DNA from: Chrysomallon squamiferum
Lineage: Eukaryota; Mollusca; Gastropoda; Neomphalida; Peltospiridae
DNA: 64,000 nt
Assembly: GCA_012295275.1 (NCBI GenBank)
Contig: CM022673.1
Location: 23,930,081-23,994,080 of the forward strand
Reading direction: 5' to 3'
Within the stretch, counting starts at the first letter, position 1; every line of letters starts with the position of its first letter. A program made the translations under genes and the position numbers. Below are positions 47,105 to 58,599 of this stretch, in pieces. The notes under the pieces are model-generated. The model did no database searches, was not told the DNA's origin, and worked only from the letters and a program-made list of their open reading frames with translations.

Positions 47105-50100
47105 ATGGATTTTAAACACCTGTTAAATGTTTCTCTTTGCAGTCGAAGTGTTCTCGCAGTATGTATAATTCTTGGGTTTCTGTGCGTTACTGCTGTTGTC
47201 ATCGCTGTTGTTTTCATTATTATTGAAGAAAAGTCACCGATCTCAGCAGACGACAAAGGGGACACAACTCCAATTACTGATCCGGGTGAACCTTTGTTTC
47301 TAACACCACTGATTGAGAGCGGTGAACTTGAAAAAGGTTATTTTTAAGTAATTAAAAACTAAATAAATATAAATTTATAAAAGTAATTATTGTAAGACAA
47401 CGTGTTAGTGAATCGTCAGAACTGGTCGAAACGTAAGTATTTGCCCGTTGTTACCCGTTTACTTAACGGAATGGACGTTATTGATTATCTTTTATTTTAT
47501 CTTATCATAACAATTATTAGATAAAGAACTTCTTATTTAATTATTTAAAGATAATAATCATCTGTTTCCAACTAATCTGGAACAGTTCACTATAATGACT
47601 GAGGTAACAACGGTCATATAGGTAATAATTATTGAACCATCATTCTTTTCTTTTGCTTTTCTTTTTTTTTTCTCATTTTTTGTTAATGTGTTTGTTTTTG
47701 TTTGTTTTGTTTTTTGTTGTTGTTCGACTATGTTCAGATTAATTAATTTACTTGTTAACTTACTTATTAGCTTATAAATTTATTTATTTATTTATTTATA
47801 TATTCTTTCCTCTTTTTTTAAGCTTTAAACCTGAGTCGTGTATCTGGATTTGGAGAGGAAGTATACTCAGGTTTTATAACCATCGACAAGAAGTACAACA
47901 GCAATTTATACTTCATCTTTTTCCCTGCTCGGGTAAGTTGTTAAACTGAGATTGTTACGTCTGGACATTTATCTCAAACCATTAAGGTTGTACAATTTTC
48001 AAAACTGTTAACTGATCCTTTGTGGCTTTTAGGCCCTGTATTTATGAATCCCTATTTTTATATCAGTATTTTTCAAAGAATCGTAAACAGTATGCACGAA
48101 GTGAACAATCCTCTTAGTAAATTTCGTTAATATATTTTTATATTAAAATTGCCAACAAACAATGCACACATCAAATTATTAACGAGAATTCATGATAAAC
48201 CTGCTATATAATTATATACATAATCAATTGTATTTAGATTACTGCTTTTTTTTTTTTCTGTGCTGAAGAAACTTCATCTACGTGTTTTAAATTTTACAGA
48301 AAAACGTGGACACAGCCCCAGTGATTCTATGGATGAATGGAGGACCAGGTAACCCCAGCATCAGTTGTATGACGGAATGTTCTGGACCTTTTCTTGTTGA
48401 CGAACAACAACACAGTAAGTGTGACAGATAACTCCACAGAAGAGTTGCATACATTACTAGACTGCTACTACGTTGTTATCATCATCATTACTATCACAGT
48501 TATTATTTATTTATTTATTATCTTTTATTCTCAAAACAATGAGACTGAACATATGCTAACAGAGTTCAAATACACAGACCTACAGACACCCAGACAGTCT
48601 GATAATGAAATAGGAAATATCATTCGTTTTCTGTATTTGTAATATATTTCTATATGCCTTTATTTTATTTTATTTATTTATTTTATTTAGTTTGTTTGTG
48701 TGTTTGTATGTTTGTTTGATTGTTTATTTTTTATATCTGTGTGTTTGTTTTCTTTTTTGATCATTTATTTATTTTTTATTTTTTTTTATTATTTTTTTTT
48801 ATTGACAGTTTCTGCAAACACAGTGTCGTGGACGGAAAAGTATTCTATAATATACGTAGACCAGCCAGTAAGATTTTAAAACAATTTCTAAAAAAAAAAA
48901 TCAAAAAAAAAATCAATTCTCTAAATATGAATTAACTAATAATTTATAAAAACATTTGTAATATAGATAGTCCAAGCAAAATAGTTTCAAAATAAAATAA
49001 TCTTGATGAACTAACACATTTTGTTTAAATTCTTATTTATTATTTCATTATGTTCTTTTGATTACTGTATTCGAGGATCAACAATTAATTATTTAATTAA
49101 TTTGTTATTTATTTATTTACTTACTTACTTACTTACTTACTAATTTATTTATTTAATTGTTTGTTTGTTTATTTGTAGGTTGGAACGGGTTTTAGTTTCA
49201 CTGATGATAAGACGGCTATGGCAGTGAATCAGGATGATATCGCAGAAGGAATGTTCAGGTCTTCTTTTAAGAAATGTTTCGCCGTTTTATCTGTTCGTGC
49301 GTTAGTGTGTGTGTGCGTGCGTGTGTGTGCGTGTCTGAGTGTTTGACCTGTATTAATGTATAATTTGATTAATGACATGCACATTTCATCTTATTATGTG
49401 TATGTATTAGAATATCTTATTTAGCAATATAAAGCTTTTAACTTTATTTATTTATTTATATATTTATTTATTTATTTATTATTATTATTATTATTATTCG
49501 TAGTAGTAGTAGTAGTAGTAGTAGCAGCAGTGGCATTGTGGTAGTAGCAGTAGTAAGCACAATAGTACTATCTTTTTTATACCCTAGCAAAATTAATGCA
49601 AGTGGGAAGGTCATATGCAAATGCGACATTAGACTGAGGTCAGTGACATGCGTTTGAGATCGTAAAACTATTTAGTTAGACAATTAATCAGTCTACATAT
49701 TCCCTCTAGTTGACGAACAGATTTGATCTTATATGCACGTGTTTTTGGTAGAAACCGTTATGTATTATAAAAAGTACTTTATCCTCAAAACTTGGATAAA
49801 ATTTTCACAGATGATATTGTTGTTATTATTGTTGCCAGGTTACCAGAAGACTGCAGCTATCACGCGCTTTTAACAAAGGTTTAGGAAAATAAATTGTTTT
49901 TATTATAAAATGTAGTAGAAAAAAGTTTCTTTTCACTTAACTGCGCGAAAGAGAAATGTTCAAATAAATGTCATTAATACTGAATCACATTCATCGCATT
50001 CATTTTACGTTTTTTTTGTTTACGAATTAATCGGAAATTGTTTTCTTTTTTCAGTTTTCTTCATCAGTTCTTTACAATATTTGCCTACCATAGAAATGAT

Positions 50101-50127
50101 TTCTACATACTAGGACGTGTAAGTATC

Positions 50128-50160
<33 letters not shown>

Positions 50161-50443
50161 TAATAATAATATATATTCAGTAATGTTTGTATTTGTCATA
50201 AAATATAATTAAATAACAATAAATAAATAAGTCTTAATTCAAATTTATTTTTCAGTATTATTACCACTGATATTTATCATAAACGAAAACAAATATCTGC
50301 AATAGCAAGAACAAAACACTGCTACAAGAAGAACAATAACAACTAATACTACTACAACTATAGCTACAACGTGATACTACATCTTTTATTCTTAATGTTT
50401 TTATTATTCTGTTTCTGCTGTTGTTGTTGTAGTTACTGCTAAA

Positions 50444-50491
<48 letters not shown>

Positions 50492-51360
50492 GGTGGTGTT
50501 GTTGTTGTTGTTGTTGTTGATCTTGTTGTTGTTGTTATTATTCTGCAGTCATACGGAGGAAAATACGCGCCGTCAGTAGCCACAAAGATACACAAAGAGA
50601 ATCCCAAAGCTCAACTGAAAATCAACTTAAAAGGTCTTGCCATAGTTTCAGGATTTTGTGATCCAGCGAATGTGAGTTTTGTTCTTTCCTCTTTAGCTTT
50701 TATTTATATTTTTCATTATTATTTTTTTTTTTTTTTTATTTTTGTTTATTGATGGGTTTTTTCTGTGAACAATGTAGTAATTGTTTCTGACAACTCTTGA
50801 AACTGTTGCTGTTTTCCTAAATGTATTGCTTTTGTTGTAATTATCTCAAACTTAATAATGACCAAAAATGTCTCGTTAAAACTGTCACACAAAGAAGAGC
50901 GTAACAGTGTTGTACAGACAGACACATACACCAAAAAAACAAATAATAATGTCAGAAACTTAGTAGAGAAAAAACATGAAAAAAAAAAAAAAAAAAAGAA
51001 AAATATGTCTTAAATTGTTCTTAAAATGTAATGCACCCAAAATTATAAAACAATACAATAATAATAAAAACAAATAATAATAATAACAAAAATTATTCAG
51101 ATATATTATTTATTTATTTATTTATTTATCATAAAGATGATAACGTGCTGTATTTCAGATGATACGCCCACTGGCTGACTACGCATTTTACAACGGTCTG
51201 CTAACAGAAGCGGAGAGAGACTACATGCAATCGCGTTTTGATGAAACAATCGACCTGATAAATCAGAAAAACTACAGCGAAGCAATGCAAGTAAGCTGTA
51301 CAAACACTGTCTTTTTCTTTCCTCATTATCATTCTGTGCATGCAGTAATAACATCACAAT

Positions 51361-51392
<32 letters not shown>

Positions 51393-52753
51393 CATTACAT
51401 GCTGTTCAACAAACGTATTTTGGTTTGTATGCTGCATGTAGCAACCGGCTTGTCACCCGCTTCATCTAAAATATTTTGTTATGTATTAAAATATCATTTA
51501 ACTGTGTTTAAGGTTTCACTTAAAACTGGTCAGGGTTATAACATGATTTTATATCTGTACGTACTCACGCACATTCGCACGTGCTTGAGTACTTGTCTCT
51601 TGATCCATGTGTGTGTGTGTGTGTGTGTGTGTGCATAGATGTATGTGTGGATGCATGTATATTTTGTACTTGTTTGTGTGTATGAATGTATATATGTATG
51701 TAAGTATTTATATGTTTCCGGTCTGTCTATATGAAATCAAGTTGCTATGCAAGTTGGTTGGGGTTGTTCCTGTCTTGGACCCAGTTCTGGTTGCTAGGGC
51801 GGGTCTGTCCAAAGCAGGGAGTTCAGGGTGATGTTTCTACACCCAGGCCCTTGTCGTCTCACAGAGAAACTCTTTTTCAAAATGGTACTTAATTTTCCTG
51901 CTAAAATTCAGATGACTTAACACAGCAGTCTGGAACTGTTTCCGTTTCATCTTTTTCTTATATGTCATTAATTTACACAAATTTACACTACAATCATGTT
52001 GATTGTTGTTTATTTTGTTTTTTTTAAATGAAAGAATTATTCTGTTATACTTTTATGCAACTATTAACTAAAAATGCACATAATTTTACGTTGAAGAAAA
52101 AAACCCGTTTAAATTCAAGCATGCAATTATTTATTTATTAAACATATTCTAATTTATTTATTTTATTTATTTATTTGTTTGTTTGTTTGTTTGTTTATGA
52201 TTATTCTTATTCTTACTCTTATTCTTCTTATTATTATTAACTGATTCGGATAATTTCGTTCGGAAATTTGGCATAAATGAAATGTAAATAAAACAATAAC
52301 GTACATGTTGTTATTTTATAATATTGATGTGAGAGAGGAAACCCGTTGTCATCATAGCTGATCTTTTGTGTCAACAATGATGCAGGAACACATCACTGAA
52401 CTCTGGATGGAACGAGTGACAGCCCAGTGAGCTTTAATTCTGCGATTTGACCACCGAGCTAACAGTGTGTTGTTCTTTTGTTATTTCAGGTTTACAAGAA
52501 AGTATATTTAGGTGCTGTTACATATTTCAAGAATGTTACAGGAGTTACTAACTTCTATGATCTTCGAAAACCAGAAGATGTATGTTTTGACTGTGTCTGT
52601 TTCTTTTTTCTTTTTTTTCTTTTTCTTTTTTTATTATTTTTAATTAATTAATAATATATGTATTAAAAAATCAACCTCGTATGGTTTAAATTACGAGCTT
52701 ATCTAACAGCAGAAACAGAAAAAAGTCTTTCCATGAATTCTTTCCTCTGTTAA

Positions 52754-52794
<41 letters not shown>

Positions 52795-52880
52795 CAACAA
52801 CAACGTGTTTAATCGTATTAGATTGCTAAATTAAGAAATATAAATTACATTATATGTAGTTTAAAAATCTGCATCAGAAT

Positions 52881-52926
<46 letters not shown>

Positions 52927-53709
52927 CATTATTATTATTATTATTATTTTAGTCAAAGAATTTACAATTTTCGAAGTTTATAAAGAAAACGTCGACTCGT
53001 CGAGCTTTCCACGTTGGTAACCGAACTTTCTCGGACGGTAACGAAGTGTACGACAAGCTGATGAATGATCTCCTGGTTTCTGTAAAAAACCTGTATGAGG
53101 ATCTCCTTGCCAGTAACTATTCGGTAAGTGCTGCACCGAAAATAGCTGTAAATAATGTGCACTCGAAAGAAACACTATTCTGGGACTATAATTAAAACTG
53201 TCTACAAGATTAACAGTCGACACGAACATTCGCTTTACACAAAGCAGCCGTTAATTATAAATTTAATTATCCTTATTATACATGTTTTGTTTCTGTGAAC
53301 GTTATTTTGTTTCATTTGTTTCTTTTAATCTCTGGACATTATATGAAAGGTCTTTATTACAATACCATGTTTTACTATTTGTACTGTTATAGATAAATAC
53401 ATGAAGCGTTTGTAACATATTTTATCGTTTCAGATTCTTTTTTACAACGGTCAGTTTGACATAGTCGTCAATGTGGCATCGACGGAATCGTTTATCTGGA
53501 ATCTTAATTGGACAGACAACGCTACGTACAAAAACGCCACCAAGAAATTATGGAAAGTTAACTCCGAACTAGCGGGATTTATCAGAAAGGGAGGCAACCT
53601 CTATCAGGCTGTAGTTTTGGGAGCTGGACATGAGATAAATAGTGATCAGAGACAAAGATCTTTTGATCTCATTCAGAGGTTCATTGAAGGACGACTGTTT
53701 TCAGATTAA
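46572..53709 (+). CDS. CPVL: Serine carboxypeptidase (family S10, CPVL-like), copy 2, intact
   Basis: Twelve exons give 482 aa: 46572-46606, 47143-47336, 47823-47932, 48300-48414, 48809-48867, 49179-49258, 50055-50118, 50549-50671, 51159-51290, 52490-52579, 52953-53123, 53434-53709. An in-frame TAG lies upstream of the ATG (G at -3 and +4). Residues 1-12 are short and probably cytosolic, and 14-39 are a hydrophobic segment, so a type II membrane protein is likely in place of the usual cleaved signal peptide. PLFLTPLIESGELEKA and KKYNSNLYF are CPVL hallmarks. The triad is Ser220, Asp400 and His457. WMNGGPG keeps the oxyanion-hole glycines. Departures from the family: GRS in place of GES before the nucleophile, NGGPGN in place of NGGPGC/GSS, and GHE in place of GHM/GHI with the PYDQP motif changed to NSDQR. 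Substrate choice is therefore probably unusual. Confidence 0.9.
49351..49500. repeat. Dispersed element with (ATT)n tail, CPVL-like copy 2 intron 6
   Basis: Counterpart of 37431-37565 within the duplicated segment. Its (ATT)n tail is longer, followed by GTA/GCA triplet repeats. Confidence 0.75.
52330..52470 (-). mobile_element. Degraded tRNA-derived SINE, intron 9 (copy 2)
   Basis: Same relic as at 40440-40570, A-box-like TTAGCTCGGTGG on the minus strand. It was present before the segmental duplication. Confidence 0.5.
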
Positions 53710-53973
53710 ACGGTCAAGTAGTACCAACTCAGAGACAGCGAATAATTCAGTGTTGCTTCTTGTTCATCAGAGATCTTTAAAACTGAAATAGTATACTCAG
53801 CATAAGCTTAAAAATCGAAATTAGTTTCTGATATATCACTGTAGAGTAACAACGTATTTATAAAAAAAAAAAAAAAAAAAAAAATCATATCTTCTCTGTG
53901 TATTTGTTGTTGTTTAGTTTTTGTTGTTTTTAATGTGTGCATGCGTGTGTGTGTGTGTGTATAAATCTAGAAA

Positions 53974-53979
53974 AATAAA
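53974..53979 (+). promoter_or_regulatory. Polyadenylation signal, CPVL-like copy 2
   Basis: AATAAA about 265 nt after the stop codon, in the same place as in copy 1. Confidence 0.6.
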
Positions 53980-54167
53980 GAGGAAAATAGTATTCTATGT
54001 CGTATATATAGCGTTGGTCTTATAATAAATAAAATTCTATATTTTATTATTAAAGTCTTTATTTTAGAATGTTATTTTATAGAAATGAAAACAAAAGAAA
54101 ATATACCGATTTTTGGTTTGGAAAATCTAAATCAACAGCTTAGTTACTGAAGATGATATAGTTAACA

Positions 54168-54173
54168 TTTATT
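54168..54173 (-). promoter_or_regulatory. Polyadenylation signal of the ankyrin/SOCS-box gene
   Basis: AATAAA on the minus strand, about 155 nt beyond the stop codon. The convergent carboxypeptidase 2 poly(A) signal is under 200 bp away. Confidence 0.5.
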
Positions 54174-54327
54174 GCCATAGCGGAATAAAGCTTGTTTTAT
54201 ATATACTACATACCCAAGAATAATCAATTATTAATTACATTAATTACATATGAGACAGATGACGATTAAGTGTCAGTAATAGTGACTGTGTGTCTTTAGT
54301 TTTAGTTACTTAAAGGGGTCACGTGAC

Positions 54328-56019
54328 CTAGAACTCGGACGACATTATATAATGTTTGAGGATCTGAGGAAGAGGCAAACAGCTGCATCTAGACGGCTGT
54401 CTTCCCAAACAGACTAAAACTGTTATCTTACAGGCATGCCGCAGAGATCGCGTCGGAACTGTCCTCACAAGATCTGCCAGCTTGTCTGCATACACAACTC
54501 TGAAAGAAGCTCTTGCAAGCAGTCCTGGTAAAACTCTGGAACAGAGATGACAGATCGCGTGATTTAAGTGACTGTTCGACATGTAGTTAAACATCATCTC
54601 CAGACACTCAACGTCTACTCTGCTGTTTACAGCGATGCACACCGGGTACGACAACCGCGTCACCAGACTGTCAGCAGATTCCATTTGGTCAACATCTGCT
54701 CCGTGCTGACAGAGTAACGCAACTATTTTTAGCTTATCCTTACGTCGGTTCTGATGCGACAGATGATTCTTGATGAATCGAGACCACGAAACATGCGACG
54801 TGTCACCCACTAACAGCTCCGCAGCTCTGTAAACGATAGGTATATTTAAAGAACTAGACACAGACGTAGTTTTCAGGAGTACTTCGAAAGCCGTGTCACC
54901 TTTTGCGTTTCTGATTCTCACATCGGCTCCGGCGTTGACGAGTAACTGGATGCACAGTGCGATGTTTCTGTGATACACGTCCAGAGTGTGCACCTCGCAG
55001 TCCGAGCGTGCACGCGTTATTTCTTCACAGACGCTTTCCTTAGCCATTTTTATCTCAGATATGTCGAGATGCAACTGCTCTGCCAGAACGTGAAGGCAGG
55101 TATCACCAGAACTGTCCACTTCGTTGACGCGCACGCCATGCTTGATGAGCAGAGCAGTGTTGGCAGCTCGTCTGGCCAAGTTGAAACACGATCTGTACAT
55201 GAAGTGTAAACAATTCTGTGTTTGTGTGGCGGTACTGCATTCGGCGCCTGCTTCCAGTAACTGCTGAATAGTTTCGGTATTTCCATTAAAAACAGCTATG
55301 TGAAGTGGAGTTTTTCCGGAGCTGTCTACCACGTGAAGAGCACATTTCGGAAGAGTTTTCAGTAACAAGGATACTAAATGTGAATTTCCAAGCGAGCAGG
55401 CCATGTGGAGAAAAGACATATGTTCATTCGTATCTGGATACAAACTAACAAAACCCCGAGTTGGAAGGATTAAATTTTCTAGTAGATATATCGCACAATC
55501 TAAATGCTCCTCAGACACGCAGACATCAAAAGGTTTCTTTATATTTTGAACAGGATTTTCTGATTTCTTGAACAAAAGCTTCTTTGTTCTGTTTTTAGAA
55601 ATACAGATTTTCTCCAGTGTGATGAGACTGCCGTCTGTCACGGAAAACACACTGTTACTAATTAAATACTTCACCACGTCCAAACTGCCCACCCAGCACG
55701 CGAGGTGTAGAGGACTGTTTTCAAGTATGTCAGAATGAGACGCACGTGTCTTCGTGTTACGATTAACGTAGATTTCTTTTTCATTCAGAAACTCCGGAAA
55801 ACGACATCCCAGAAACTGAAGAACGTAGTTTCTGTTGTGAATAATCGCAAACTGGAAAATGTTTACACCAATCTCAGGGTGCTTCCATTTAAGGATAGAT
55901 TCCCTAAATATTTCAGTATCAGTAAACATCTGAACAATCTCTCTGTCGCTGGTAGAATTAACTATTCCACATGACACTGATTCAGCAGCAGCAACTGCAG
56001 TCGGACACATAGTCGACAT
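54328..56019 (-). CDS. Ankyrin-repeat and SOCS-box (ASB-like) protein, single exon
   Basis: A 563-aa open frame with ATG at 56017-56019 (A at -3; in-frame TAA upstream) and stop TAG at 54328. Ankyrin repeats are visible at about 101-120 (SPLHLACWVGSLDVVKYL), 163-183, 201-222, 236-260 (KTPLHIAVFNGN), 284-312, 352-383 and 430-445, some degenerate. The C-terminus at about 522-559 is a SOCS box: an elongin BC motif L526-x3-C530-x3-V534 and a Cullin-5 motif L548-P-L-P551. In this family ankyrin repeats bind a substrate and the SOCS box recruits Elongin B/C and Cullin-5/Rbx2 for ubiquitination; it acts in cytosol or nucleus. No introns are seen, unlike most animal ASB genes, so a retrocopy origin is possible. 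Which ASB subfamily is unclear. Confidence 0.88.
   Translation of the reverse strand: MSTMCPTAVAAAESVSCGIVNSTSDREIVQMFTDTEIFRESILKWKHPEIGVNIFQFAIIHNRNYVLQFLGCRFPEFLNEKEIYVNRNTKTRASHSDILENSPLHLACWVGSLDVVKYLISNSVFSVTDGSLITLEKICISKNRTKKLLFKKSENPVQNIKKPFDVCVSEEHLDCAIYLLENLILPTRGFVSLYPDTNEHMSFLHMACSLGNSHLVSLLLKTLPKCALHVVDSSGKTPLHIAVFNGNTETIQQLLEAGAECSTATQTQNCLHFMYRSCFNLARRAANTALLIKHGVRVNEVDSSGDTCLHVLAEQLHLDISEIKMAKESVCEEITRARSDCEVHTLDVYHRNIALCIQLLVNAGADVRIRNAKGDTAFEVLLKTTSVSSSLNIPIVYRAAELLVGDTSHVSWSRFIKNHLSHQNRRKDKLKIVALLCQHGADVDQMESADSLVTRLSYPVCIAVNSRVDVECLEMMFNYMSNSHLNHAICHLCSRVLPGLLARASFRVVYADKLADLVRTVPTRSLRHACKITVLVCLGRQPSRCSCLPLPQILKHYIMSSEF
54343..54456 (-). other. SOCS box of the ankyrin protein
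   Basis: Encodes RSLRHAC, the LxxxCxxxV BC box, followed after a short Cys-rich linker by LPLPQILKHYI, a Cul5-box-like LPxP. Both halves are near consensus. Confidence 0.8.
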
Positions 56020-56424
56020 CGTGACTATCGTTGTAACAGTTAGTTCATGTGTGAAAGAGAAAAAAAATATATTAGGGCAACAGATGTTTTATCTCATGAA
56101 GCAGTCATGTGTAACAATAATAAATAACAGAATGATGCTCAATAAAATATTCTCTTTCTATTCAGACCAGTAGCCAGCGGATATTACTAACTTATAATAA
56201 ACACCTTTCTAGATTAAAATAGAAAATAAAGTTAGTATATATTTTATTCGAAACGGAATAAAAATATAAAATAATAAATAAATAAATAAATAAATAAATA
56301 ATGATAAATACTACTGTAATTCCGCTGATTACAAACTAACTAATAATGTCGCTGACCAACATAGGAAATTACCCAGTGGATACAATCTGATACCCATTAT
56401 AAGTGCATTCAGATAAGCTCTGGC

Positions 56425-56486
<62 letters not shown>

Positions 56487-56739
56487 TGATAATAATAATT
56501 ATAATTATAATAATAATAATTATAATAATAAATAAAAAGAAAGAAACAAAACGAAAATAAAACGTTATTGTAAGAATTAATATTTTGTAACACAGTTCTA
56601 AATATTAAAAGAAACTGAACGTAAATGTTTTCCTAAGTTTATGATTTGACAAGCCAGTGAGATAAATAAAATAAAATAAAATAAAAGAGAAATAATATTT
56701 ATAGGGGAAAAACAAAAAGAGAATTTTAGTTTGCATAGG

Positions 56740-56806
<67 letters not shown>

Positions 56807-57908
56807 AAAATAAAACAGCATAATGACAATTAGTATTACATAAAATAACAACAACAACAACAACAAAATAATAATAATAACTAATCAGATCTTTTATTTA
56901 TTAATATAGATTTCTTTTCTTTTTAATGACACTCTCTGTCACAAAATAAAAAATTTCACAATTTAGAATGACATAATGATTATTATGAATATATATTTAA
57001 TAATATTATTTATGAGATTTGTTATGTACGCTTACACAAATTAATTTTAATGACTGCATAAATAATGTAAATACATTATATTTATTGCTATAATTATTTT
57101 ACGAAATTTCAAAGAATGACACCGATAATTACCTGTAACATTTGAAGGTAATGATTATAACATCGGTCAGTTTTTGCACAGAATAGCCTGTCAGTCATTG
57201 TAAATTCGCAGCTTATCTCCCTTGAACGGGTCAGTTAGTAAACAGAATGAACAACAAAAATATAATTTGACGTCTTTTAATCATTTCCTATGTGTAAATT
57301 CCACTTCACTTCTTACACGTAATAGAATTTTCGTAACAATGCAGATTTGTTTTTGTTTTTTTCACAATCAGATATTAGAAAATTAACCTGACCTTTTTTG
57401 TACGCATGTTCTTACTGGACTGAATGAATAATTCATTAGTTTTTCATTTTCGTTTTTCCTTTATGTGCAGCAAACCGATTGTCATGCAGCTGTATTTGCT
57501 TGTATAATTATTATTATTATCATCATCATCATCATCATCATCGTTGTTGTTGTTGCTGTTGTTTGTTGTTGTTGTTCAGTACAATATGCATAATCTGATT
57601 TTTAATGACATAATAAAATGCAATGTAGGCCTATTATTTTGTAGTGGTATTAAATAAAAGTATTATTATATACCAGAAAATGGTATATTTAATTTCGGCA
57701 AAGATTATTATAATTATTAAAATAAATTTGGGGGGGGGAATGATAAAAACAACAACATCAACAATAATAATAATAGTAATAATGGGTGGCAGCAGTAGTA
57801 GAAGAAGAAGAAGAAGTGTAGTAGTAGTAAGAAACAAAAAAGAAGCCCACTAATACTTAAAAAGAATAAGTGCAAGTTTACTTTATTGCGAATTTTGGGC
57901 ATGTTTTG

Positions 57909-57953
<45 letters not shown>

Positions 57954-58430
57954 TTTTTTTTTTTTTTTTGTTGTTGTTGCTGTTTTTTTACTGTGTACAA
58001 GATGGTGTCCACTGCAGAAGACAACAAATGTTAGTCGTTATGCATTGTCGAGAGCAATTTAATTACTGTATTATTTTTAATCAACGATTGGTATCATATA
58101 TACAGATATTCACGCCAGTTTGACAGGTGGTGATAAGTATTGCTTACTTAATGTGCAGGGAGCGGTTAGTGGTGGAAATGGGTTTTAGTTGTTTAGGGTA
58201 GGCTAAAGACCGTGAGACTGAGCTGGAAAGGAGGTAGACGCTGTAAATTTGTACGTTAAAATCTTTCCTTCTTTCTTTTTTATTAATTTTTTTAAATTTA
58301 ATTTAATTTAATTTATTTATTTTTGTTAGTAGTATTAGTATTAGTATTACACAAACCAACTTGTACACCATATTTAACAGAGAGTAAATAAAACTGTAAT
58401 GATGTGATATCTGTTTTTATATGACAGGCT
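56020..58430. other. Non-coding region with simple repeats
   Basis: (AAAT)n near 56275-56300, (AAT)n at 56426-56483, (CT)n at 56743-56805, (ATC)n at 57515-57543, (GAA)n near 57800-57815 and (TTA)n at 57912-57953 with poly-T to 57970. I see no splice-bounded or conserved reading frame. Confidence 0.7.
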
Positions 58431-58439
58431 CTGTAAAAC

Positions 58440-58590
58440 GTTTTTATTTATTTAATGTATAAATTTAAGTAAAGGGTCATGCATAGATGATCTTATTCTG
58501 TGTATGTATTAGAGTGTCTAACAGCAGTATAACTCTTTCTGTTGTTGTTATTATTATTATTAATAGTAGTAGTGGTAGTAGTGTTATTAT
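58440..58590. repeat. Dispersed element with (ATT)n tail, third locus
   Basis: Core TTTATTTAATGTATAAATTT...GATCTTATTCTGTGTATGTATTAG...CAGTATAACTCTTTCTGTTG then (ATT)n. It is most similar to 62975-63255, sharing further sequence upstream (GAGAGTAAATAAAACTGT, from about 58378). Confidence 0.75.
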
Positions 58591-58599
58591 TACTATTAT

